Below are positions 57,425 through 64,000 of a stretch of DNA of 64,000 bases, piece by piece (position 1 is the stretch's first letter; every line of letters begins with the position of its first letter). Origin of the DNA: an uncultured Olsenella sp. (GTDB taxonomy: Bacteria > Actinomycetota > Coriobacteriia > Coriobacteriales > Atopobiaceae). A program made the translations under genes and the position numbers. The DNA is taken from NCBI GenBank assembly GCA_900314495.1, contig OMVJ01000001.1, positions 1-64,000 on the forward strand, read 5' to 3'. Below the pieces are notes generated by a model that saw only the letters and a list, made by a program, of their open reading frames with translations, made no database searches and was not told the DNA's origin.

Positions 57425-58738
57425 CTAATCGTCAGCGGGAGCCTCGTCGTCTTCGATGCGGTAGGGCTCCAGCGTAGCGGCCATCCTCTGGGATGCCTTC
57501 ACCGTCGCAAGCTGGCCCTCCTGCGTGTACCGCTCGCGAATTATCTGGCACCGCTCGTGAACCATGCGCATGAGCATGCCCTTGTCGTAGGGAATGCATA
57601 CCGTCATGGTGACGTCACCCTCCGCCGCCTCCTGGGCAATGCGGTAGAGGAGGCCCCTCAGGCCAGTCCCGTCCTTTGCGGAGATCTGCTCCCGCTCAGG
57701 GTGCACGGAGCTCAAGGTGCGACGCTGGTCCTCGTCCAGGAGGTCGCACTTGTTGTATACGACCACGCTCCTGATCCTCTCGGCCCCAATCTCGGAAAGC
57801 ACCTTGCGTACGGCCGTAATCTCCTTCTCGGCGTTGGCGTCGCTCGCGTCCACGACCAGAAGGATCAGGTCTGCCGCCGTGACCTCTGCCAGCGTGGACT
57901 TGAAGGCCTCCACCAGCATGGTGGAAAGCTTCTGGATGAACCCCACGGTGTCAGTGATGGTGATCTTGCGGCCTTCCTCCAGGTCCATGGCCCGCGTCGT
58001 GGGGTCCAGGGTGGCGAAGAGCTCGTCCTTCGCGTACACGTCCGAGCCCGTTAGGGCGTTCAGAAGGGTTGACTTGCCTGCGTTGGTGTAGCCGACCAGG
58101 GCCACGCGGTAGGTGCCGGAGTCCCACCTGGCCTTGCTCTGAACCGACCTGCGCTTGTCCAACTCGTCCAGCTGCCTCCGCAGCGAGGAGATGCGGTCGC
58201 GCACCAGCCTGCGGTCGACCTCCAGCTGGCTCTCGCCCTGGCCAAAGCGGCTGCCGATGCCGCCGCGCGTCTGCTCGCGCACCAGATGGCTCCACATGCC
58301 ACGCAGGCGCGGCAGCAGGTACTGGTTCTGCGCCAGGCTGACCTGTAGCCTGCCTTCCTTGGTCACCGCGTGCGCGCCAAAGATGTCCAGTATGAGCGCG
58401 GTACGGTCTATCACCTTGACGGACTTGCCGAAGATCTTCTCCAGGTTCGCCTGCTGCGAGGGCGTTAGCTCGTCGTCGAAGATGATGACGTCCGCCTCGG
58501 TGTTGCGGCACAGGGTGGCCAGCTCCTGCGCCTTGCCAGAGCCGATGAAGGTACGCGGCGAGGGCTTCTCAAGCCGTTGCGTCACGGTCATGATGACCTC
58601 GGCCCCGTCCGTCTGCGCAAGGCGACCAAGCTCCGCCAGGGACTCGTCCACGGGCCACTCGGAGTCACCAAGGTCCACCCCGACCAGGATGGCCTTCTCG
58701 GGCACGGGTGCGGTGGACTGTGGCTGAAATCTGCTCAT
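57425..58738 (-). CDS. hflX: Ribosome-associated GTPase HflX
   Basis: HflX splits stalled or hibernating ribosomes. The 438 residues have the HflX N-domain (RTFIGSGKAQELA, IIFDDELTPSQQ), the linker helix with GGIGSRFGQGESQLEVDRR, and a GTPase domain: VGYTNAGKSTLLNAL (G1), DTVGF (G3), YNKCD (G4). The start is ATG 58738; the upstream frame belongs to miaA, whose stop lies just beyond the start. It ends a same-strand group with miaA and miaB. Confidence 0.95.
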   Translation of the reverse strand: MSRFQPQSTAPVPEKAILVGVDLGDSEWPVDESLAELGRLAQTDGAEVIMTVTQRLEKPSPRTFIGSGKAQELATLCRNTEADVIIFDDELTPSQQANLEKIFGKSVKVIDRTALILDIFGAHAVTKEGRLQVSLAQNQYLLPRLRGMWSHLVREQTRGGIGSRFGQGESQLEVDRRLVRDRISSLRRQLDELDKRRSVQSKARWDSGTYRVALVGYTNAGKSTLLNALTGSDVYAKDELFATLDPTTRAMDLEEGRKITITDTVGFIQKLSTMLVEAFKSTLAEVTAADLILLVVDASDANAEKEITAVRKVLSEIGAERIRSVVVYNKCDLLDEDQRRTLSSVHPEREQISAKDGTGLRGLLYRIAQEAAEGDVTMTVCIPYDKGMLMRMVHERCQIIRERYTQEGQLATVKASQRMAATLEPYRIEDDEAPADD

Positions 58739-58739
58739 G

Positions 58740-59690
58740 CTACGCGGGTGCTCCAAGCTCTTTGGTCTGTGCCAGGTCGTCGAGCACGAGCCCTGCGGCT
58801 GCGGACTCGTCGATGCGATCGTAGTCCAACCACATGACACGGCCGTCGCGCCGCAGCCAGGAGAGCTGCCGCTTCGCGTACCGGCGCGAGCGGAGCTTTA
58901 TCTCCTCGCGGGCCTCGTCCATGGTCGTGGCGCCGGACAGCGCGTCCAGCACCTCCTTGTAGCCGATAGCCTGGTGGGCAGTAAGCGCGTCGGACAGGCC
59001 CTCGTCCCTGAGGCGCACCACCTCGTCCACCAGGCCGTCGAGGAACATCTTGTCCACGCGCTGGTTTATGCGGTCGTACAGGCGCGAGCGGTCCATGGTT
59101 ATGCCCCACATGCGCACCTGGTAGTGGGGCCTCCTGGCGTGCAGGCCGGCATGCTGCTGGGCGTAGGACGTGCCCTCGTCCAGCATCTCCAGCGCCCTCA
59201 CCACGCGCCTCACGTTGTTGGGGTGTATTATCTCCGCGCTCGCCGCGTCGCGCTCCTGCAGCAGCGCGTGCAGGGCGTCCGCGCCATGTGCCTGGGCATA
59301 CTCCTCGTAGGCCCTCCTCCCATCGCCGCCGGTGGCACCGTGCGGGAACTCCATCTCGTCGATGACGGAATCCAGGTACAGGCCCGTACCCCCGCACAGC
59401 ACCGGTGTCTTTCCGGCCGCCAGCAGGCCGTCCGCACAGTGGCGCGCCTGCTCCTGGAAGAGGGCCACGGAGTAGTCGTCGTCCACGTTGGCAACGTCCA
59501 CCATCAGGAGGGGGCACCTGCGGTCCGCGGGGGGCTCCTTGGCAGTGCCAATGTCCATTCCACGGTACACCTGCATGGCATCGACGGAGATGACGGACGT
59601 ACCAAGCTCAACGGCCACCCGCTCCGCCAGCGAACTCTTGCCAGAGGCGGTGGGGCCCACAATGGCCACGACGGTGCCGGGTGCCGTCAT
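58740..59690 (-). CDS. miaA: tRNA dimethylallyltransferase
   Basis: MiaA adds an isopentenyl group to A37 of tRNAs reading U-starting codons, and MiaB then methylthiolates it. The 316 residues have the P-loop GPTASGKSSLAE, DAMQVYRGMDIGTAKP-type sequence, the GGTGLYLDSVI catalytic stretch, and IHPNNVRRVVRALE. ATG 59690 overlaps the miaB stop by four bases, and its own stop lies one base from hflX. Confidence 0.95.
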   Translation of the reverse strand: MTAPGTVVAIVGPTASGKSSLAERVAVELGTSVISVDAMQVYRGMDIGTAKEPPADRRCPLLMVDVANVDDDYSVALFQEQARHCADGLLAAGKTPVLCGGTGLYLDSVIDEMEFPHGATGGDGRRAYEEYAQAHGADALHALLQERDAASAEIIHPNNVRRVVRALEMLDEGTSYAQQHAGLHARRPHYQVRMWGITMDRSRLYDRINQRVDKMFLDGLVDEVVRLRDEGLSDALTAHQAIGYKEVLDALSGATTMDEAREEIKLRSRRYAKRQLSWLRRDGRVMWLDYDRIDESAAAGLVLDDLAQTKELGAPA

Positions 59691-61054
59691 CGGGCCTCGC
59701 CAACCGGTTCGCCGCGCAGGTACCAGGTGCGGGGTTCGCTCACCAGAACGTTCACGAACTTGCCGACGTAGTCCTCCGCGCACATGCCCTGGGGCAGGTC
59801 GAAGAGGACGGTCTGGTTCCGGGGGCTGTGGCCCACCATGACCGAGGCATCCCTCTTGGAGGGGCCCTCCACAAGCGACTCCACCGTCTGACCCATGAAG
59901 GGCGCGTTGGCCTCGTGCGCCTGCTGGGCAACCAGGTCCGCCAGGCGATCGAAGCGGTTCTGGATGACCTCGCGAGGGGTGTCGTCCTCGATCTTAGCCG
60001 CGGGGGTGCCGGGGCGCTTGGAGTATATGAACGTGAAGGCGGACGAGAACCGCGCCTCGCGCACGATGGAGAGGGTCTGCTGGAAGTCCTCCTCAGTCTC
60101 GCCGGGGAAGCCGACGATGATGTCCGTGGAAAGGGCAATGTCCGGCATGGCGGTCCGAAGGTCACCCACAAGCCGCAGGTACTGCTCGCGCGTGTAGCTG
60201 CGGTGCATGGCCTTCAGGATGCGTGTGGAGCCGCTCTGCACCGCCAGGTGCAGGTGGGGCATGACAGCGGGCGTCTCTGCCATTGCGGAGATGACGTCCG
60301 CCGAAAGGTCCTTGGGATTGGAGGACGTGAAGCGGATGCGGCTGATGCCGGTCTCCCCCACCTGCCGCAGAAGCTCCGCGAAGCGCGGCCTGCCGTAGAG
60401 GTCCCTGCCGTACGAGTTCACGTTCTGGCCGAGGAGGGTGATCTCGCGCACGCCGTCGTCCACCAGGCGGGAGCACTCCTCCACTATGCGCTCCATCACG
60501 CGGCTCTTCTCGCGGCCCCGCACGTAGGGGACTATGCAGTAGGTGCAGAAGTTGTTGCAGCCCGTCATGATGGGCACCCAGGCGTGGAAGGCCTGCGCCC
60601 GGTGCGAGGGAAGGTCCGTGGAGAATCCGCGGTCGCCCTCCGCGATGTCCACCTCCAGCGTACCCGGCGCGTCGTCGAAGGCATCGGAGATGAGCTTGGG
60701 CACCGCGGCCAGGGCGCTGGTCCCGAAGACGACGTCCACGTTGGGGATGCGCTTGCGAAGCTGCTCGCCGTCACGCTGTGCGATGCAGCCGCCAACCGCC
60801 ACCACGCGCCTGCCGCAGGGCGGCTTCGGCGCGCTTACCATGGCAGACGCCACGCCGTACAGGTGGGTGTCCGCGTTCTCGCGCACGCTGCACGTCATGT
60901 AGATGACTATGTCCGCCTCTTCGGGCGTGGCGACCTCGATGCAACCGCAGTCATCCAAGACGCCTGCGACCCGCTCGGAGTCGTGCAGGTTCATCTGGCA
61001 GCCAAAGGTCTTGATGTAGTACGTCTTGCCGGGAAGGTTGGAGAATTGCCTCAT
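59687..61054 (-). CDS. miaB: tRNA-2-methylthio-N6-dimethylallyladenosine synthase
   Basis: A radical-SAM methylthiotransferase of 455 residues. The N-terminal UPF0004 domain has FGCQMN, CSVRENA and GGCIAQ (three Cys for an auxiliary cluster). The radical-SAM motif is GCNNFCTYCIVPY, and a TRAM domain closes the chain. It acts on the product of MiaA, whose gene overlaps its end by four bases. The SpoVS gene lies 16 bp upstream. Confidence 0.96.
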   Translation of the reverse strand: MRQFSNLPGKTYYIKTFGCQMNLHDSERVAGVLDDCGCIEVATPEEADIVIYMTCSVRENADTHLYGVASAMVSAPKPPCGRRVVAVGGCIAQRDGEQLRKRIPNVDVVFGTSALAAVPKLISDAFDDAPGTLEVDIAEGDRGFSTDLPSHRAQAFHAWVPIMTGCNNFCTYCIVPYVRGREKSRVMERIVEECSRLVDDGVREITLLGQNVNSYGRDLYGRPRFAELLRQVGETGISRIRFTSSNPKDLSADVISAMAETPAVMPHLHLAVQSGSTRILKAMHRSYTREQYLRLVGDLRTAMPDIALSTDIIVGFPGETEEDFQQTLSIVREARFSSAFTFIYSKRPGTPAAKIEDDTPREVIQNRFDRLADLVAQQAHEANAPFMGQTVESLVEGPSKRDASVMVGHSPRNQTVLFDLPQGMCAEDYVGKFVNVLVSEPRTWYLRGEPVGEAR

Positions 61055-61070
61055 TCACTACCACTCAGGC

Positions 61071-61370
61071 CTATTCGGGGTTCAGGGTAGTCGACGCCTG
61101 CGGCACCAGCTGGTGCACGTAGATGGCTATGCGGATGGCCGTGCGGCTCTCGCCGCCAATCTCGATGTCAGAGAAGGTTGGGGCGCAGGAAATGTCCACT
61201 CCCGTGGGAATGAGGAAGCCGCGCGCGATGGCGACTGCTTTGATGGCCTGGTTGACCGCTCCCGCGCCGACGCACTGCATGTTGACGGGGACCCCGTCCT
61301 TCACCATTCCGGCGATGGCACCCGCAACGGACGCAGGCGAGGACTTGCTTGACACTTTGAGAAAATCCAT
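61071..61370 (-). CDS. spoVS: SpoVS-family protein
   Basis: A 99-residue SpoVS/Alba-like protein with MDFLKVSSKSSPASVAGAIAG, AVNQAIKAVAIARG and the late PTFSDIEIGGESRTAIRI stretch. In Bacillus it affects sporulation, and it occurs widely in non-sporulating bacteria, where a role as RNA- or DNA-binding protein is suspected. GGGAG precedes ATG 61370. It lies between the GHKL ATPase and miaB, in the same neighbourhood as rny, as in Firmicutes. Confidence 0.9.
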   Translation of the reverse strand: MDFLKVSSKSSPASVAGAIAGMVKDGVPVNMQCVGAGAVNQAIKAVAIARGFLIPTGVDISCAPTFSDIEIGGESRTAIRIAIYVHQLVPQASTTLNPE

Positions 61371-61556
61371 GGCTTGTCTCCCAGGCACGCAGCGTGCCTC
61401 GTATGGCGTTTGAGGAACGATAGTGGTATCAAATCGAAAACATTCTACAGATTGTAAGCTTGCTTTAAAAGGTATGAAGGTCAAAAAAGTGCAGATAAAT
61501 ACCCCTATTAGAGGAAAAACGTGAGCCTTGCGTGCCTTCTGGGGCACGGCAGGACA
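61371..61556. promoter_or_regulatory. AT-rich upstream region of spoVS
   Basis: This 186-bp stretch is the most AT-rich of the core part of the window and probably holds a spoVS promoter. On the minus strand TACAAT (61456-61451) and TAGAAT (61447-61442) could be -10 elements, but no -35 stands at 16-18 bp. Confidence 0.35.
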
Positions 61557-62603
61557 TCAGTCCGCCTCGTCCACGTGAAAGGTGACCGTGACCTTGCCCC
61601 TGGAGACCCGCACCTCAGGCTCCCCAACCAGCTCCAGGTAGTACCTCTGCGTCACCAGCGAGAAGTCGCGCGCCATGGCGGCCCGAAGCTCCGCAGAGTC
61701 CTCCTTGCTCAGGCTGATGCGCGCCCCTTCCCCGTCCGCGTGGCGCTCCTTGGGGTCCAGGGTGGCCTCCAAGGCAAGCGCCACGTTCCTGACGGGCGCA
61801 ATCTCCCCGCCCACTATGCGGTATGCCGTACGTTCGGACATCTCTATACCCACGTCTGCCGCGGCCTCACGCAAGGTCAGGGCGTCCGTGGCGGCAGCCA
61901 GCCGCCCCGTCACCGTCGGGGAGTCGCTCTCCGGCACGCCGGTCTTGGCGCGCGCCCTGATGGTGGCCACGATCTCCGAGGGAGACCCAACGTAAACGCG
62001 GCAGGTCCCTCTTTCCGCGAGGCCGAACTCGCAGCAGGTGCGAACGATGTTGTGCGGGCCGCGGACTATGCTCAGGCTGCCCCCGTCGCGCCTGACCGTT
62101 GGCCACTTGGACTGCTCCGCGCGCTCGCTCACGTCGTTGGCATTCGTCACGACGCGCAGTGCAGTACCACGCCCGACACCGGAGTCCACAACCTCCGCCC
62201 TCACCGCATTCTGCCGCACGGAGAAGAGGGCCATGCCACGTCCGTGCACGCCCCATTGGTCCATGTGCACCGTGTCCAGCTTGGAGGTGACACGGGCTTC
62301 GAAGATGCGCTCGCGCATGTCGTCCGGGACCCCGGTTCCGTCGTCGATGACCACGGTGGTCCGCAGGTCGCCAGACCGTGACGTGCAGACGAAGATGCGC
62401 CGAGCACCTGCGTCACGAGCGTTCCTCAACAGCTCTATGACCACGTCCTCGACGCATCTGATGTCGTGCTTTGCCTGGCGACGCTCCGCCTCGGAAACTC
62501 TGAGCCTAACGTAGCCCTCGCCCAGGTTCTCTTCGACCCGCAGCCCGTCCCCGCCGCCGAGCGAGGACACGAAGCCCAAGAGATCAGAAGGGTCGTCAGC
62601 CAT
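61557..62603 (-). CDS. GHKL-type ATPase of unknown function
   Basis: The 348-residue protein has the Bergerat ATP fold: N-box ELLRNARDAGARRI, G1 box IDDGTGVPDD, and G2 box WGVHGRGMALFSV. This matches MutL/HSP90/histidine-kinase ATP domains, but no kinase phospho-acceptor or MutL C-terminus is seen. The C-terminal 150 residues are unrecognised. Its ATG lies six bases after the rny stop, so it is co-transcribed with RNase Y. Bacillus has ymdB at this position. Function unknown; a role in RNA turnover is inference from position. Confidence 0.78.
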   Translation of the reverse strand: MADDPSDLLGFVSSLGGGDGLRVEENLGEGYVRLRVSEAERRQAKHDIRCVEDVVIELLRNARDAGARRIFVCTSRSGDLRTTVVIDDGTGVPDDMRERIFEARVTSKLDTVHMDQWGVHGRGMALFSVRQNAVRAEVVDSGVGRGTALRVVTNANDVSERAEQSKWPTVRRDGGSLSIVRGPHNIVRTCCEFGLAERGTCRVYVGSPSEIVATIRARAKTGVPESDSPTVTGRLAAATDALTLREAAADVGIEMSERTAYRIVGGEIAPVRNVALALEATLDPKERHADGEGARISLSKEDSAELRAAMARDFSLVTQRYYLELVGEPEVRVSRGKVTVTFHVDEAD

Positions 62604-62609
62604 GCCCGC

Positions 62610-64000
62610 CTACTTGGCGATGTCCACGGCGCGGGACTCGCGGATCACCACGACCTTGACCTGGCCGGGATACTCCATCTCGTCCTCGATCTGCTTGGCG
62701 ATGTCGTGGGCCAGAACCGTGGCCTGCGCGTCAGAGATCTTCTCGGGCTCGACCATGACGTGCAGCTCGCGACCGGCCTGCATGGCGTAGGTGCGCTCCA
62801 CGCCGTCGTGCGCGTTGGAGATCTCCTCCAGCTTCTCCAGGCGCTTGATGTAGTTCTCGGCAGACTCGCGTCGGGCGCCTGGACGGGCCGCAGAGATGGC
62901 GTCCGCGGCCTGGACCAGCACGTCCAGCACGGTGTTGGGCTCCACGTCTGCGTGGTGCGCCTCGATGGCGTGCACGACGGCAGGCTTCTCGCCGTAGCGG
63001 CGGGCCAGGTCTGCGCCGATGACGGCATGCGGACCCTCCACCTCGTGGTCGATGGCCTTGCCAATGTCGTGAAGGAGACCAGCGCGCTTGGGCATTGCCG
63101 GGTCCAGGCCAAGCTCAGAGGCCATGATCCCGCACAGCTCGGACACCTGGATGGAGTGCTGGAGCACGTTCTGGCCAAAGGAGGTGCGGTAGCGCAGGGC
63201 GCCCAGCGTCTTGATGAGCTCCGGGTGAAGGTCGTGGATGCCGGCGTCGAAGGCGGCCTGCTCGCCCGCCTCCTGCACGCGCTCGTTCACCAGCTTCTCG
63301 GCCTTCTTGTACAGCTCCTCGATGCGGGCGGGATGAATGCGACCGTCCGCGATGAGGTTCTCCAGCGCCACGCGTGCCGTCTCGCGGCGGACGGGGCTGA
63401 AGGAGGAGAGGACGACCGTCTCAGGCGTGTCGTCGATCACCAGCGAGACGCCGGAGATCTGCTCGAAGGTGCGGATGTTGCGGCCCTCGCGACCGATGAT
63501 CCTGCCCTTGAGGTCGTCCGACGGAATGTGCACGGAGGTCACCGTGATCTCACCCGCCTGGTCGGCCGCACAGCGCTGGATGGCCGTGGAGACGATCTCG
63601 CGCGCGGTCTTGTCGGCCTGGGCGCGGACGCGCTGCTCGGAGTCGCGCAGGATCTGCGCCTCCTCCTTGATGGTGTCCGCGCGCACGCGATCCAGCAGCT
63701 CGTTGTGGGCATCCTCCCGGGTGAGCGCAGAGATGCGCTCCAGCTCCGCCGTCTGCTTCTCGTACAGGCCGTCGACCTCGTTCTTGCGCTTGTCGATGGA
63801 GCTCTGCAGGCTGGAGAGCTGGTGCTCACGGCGGTCCAGAGCGTCGCTGCGCTTGTCGATGGACTCCTCGCGCTGCATGACGCGGTTCTCGAGCTTCTGA
63901 AGCTCGCTCTTGCGCTTGTTGTCGTCCGCCTCCGACGCCTGCTTCAGCTGGATGATCTCCTCGCGGGCCTCGATAAGAGCGGACTTCTTGGCGGTCTCCG
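62610..64000 (-). CDS. rny: Ribonuclease Y (5' part outside window)
   Basis: The frame is open to the window end, so the membrane anchor and start are missing. The visible 463 residues hold the coiled coil, a KH domain ([16 protein letters not shown]), and an HD domain (LQHSIQV and [10 protein letters not shown]). RNase Y is the membrane-bound endonuclease that starts mRNA decay in many Gram-positive bacteria. Family members are about 510-520 residues, so roughly 50 are lacking. The GHKL ATPase gene follows six bases after its stop. Confidence 0.95.
   Translation of the reverse strand, partial: ETAKKSALIEAREEIIQLKQASEADDNKRKSELQKLENRVMQREESIDKRSDALDRREHQLSSLQSSIDKRKNEVDGLYEKQTAELERISALTREDAHNELLDRVRADTIKEEAQILRDSEQRVRAQADKTAREIVSTAIQRCAADQAGEITVTSVHIPSDDLKGRIIGREGRNIRTFEQISGVSLVIDDTPETVVLSSFSPVRRETARVALENLIADGRIHPARIEELYKKAEKLVNERVQEAGEQAAFDAGIHDLHPELIKTLGALRYRTSFGQNVLQHSIQVSELCGIMASELGLDPAMPKRAGLLHDIGKAIDHEVEGPHAVIGADLARRYGEKPAVVHAIEAHHADVEPNTVLDVLVQAADAISAARPGARRESAENYIKRLEKLEEISNAHDGVERTYAMQAGRELHVMVEPEKISDAQATVLAHDIAKQIEDEMEYPGQVKVVVIRESRAVDIAK

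Overview
The window is high-GC chromosomal DNA from an actinobacterium, most likely class Coriobacteriia (Olsenella/Atopobiaceae-like). This is an inference from gene content. A GarA-type FHA protein lies beside an FtsR-type MerR regulator, which is actinobacterial. RNase Y, SpoVS and MiaB stand together, as in Firmicutes. LexA has CGAAC/GTTCG-type operator boxes. No rRNA gene is present, so the genus cannot be fixed.

Layout. (1) 1-11.6 kb is an accessory region of lower coding density. It holds the end of a DeoR regulator, a perfect 24-bp palindrome, a degraded ATPase tail, a GNAT enzyme and a truncated IS256-type transposase. Next come defence-like genes: a Cys-rich protein with a TIR-domain protein, a two-helix membrane protein, an unknown protein and a SIR2-domain protein. 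A toxin-antitoxin-chaperone (HigB-HigA-SecB-like) operon and a frameshifted GNAT-toxin locus follow. Two 60-bp direct repeats bracket the chaperone-linked module. (2) 11.6-16.8 kb carries a small rhodanese and a CoA-disulfide reductase/rhodanese fusion, a DUF4012 membrane protein, and two intergenic stretches rich in hairpins and repeats. (3) 16.8-25.6 kb is a tight operon: der, plsY, gpsA, rpe, a NifS-type desulfurase, a zinc-ribbon coiled-coil protein, coaBC and an ABC-F ATPase. (4) 25.8-31.5 kb has a heterodimeric ABC exporter, an isochorismatase-like hydrolase, a hotdog thioesterase and two identical tandem tRNA-Pro(GGG) genes with their promoter and terminator. (5) 31.6-47.7 kb is mixed housekeeping: a mini KsgA-like methyltransferase, nitrilase, DUF188, HD protein, YbaK, glycerate kinase, a frameshifted DUF218 protein, patatin, DUF3810, DUF1508, bicupin, stomatin, a ferredoxin/GltD-like iron-sulfur cluster locus, CDP-alcohol phosphatidyltransferase, DD-carboxypeptidase, a GcvT-like protein and RidA. 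(6) 47.7-64 kb has garA-ftsR, apt, an NlpC/P60 hydrolase, a ClC exchanger, an NCS2 purine permease, dut-nrdR, a divergent LysM/lexA SOS pair with three operator-like boxes, a DUF1624 protein, and hflX-miaA-miaB-spoVS-GHKL ATPase-rny (rny cut by the window end).

How the parts fit: the core operons cover ribosome assembly, phospholipid precursors, CoA, tRNA modification, RNA decay, purine/nucleotide handling and the SOS response. The first 11 kb looks like a turnover site for defence and addiction cassettes. The best candidates for something new are the TIR operon with its Cys-rich partner, the SIR2 gene and its unknown neighbours, the chaperone-linked addiction module, and the structured intergenic stretch near 13.8-14.1 kb.
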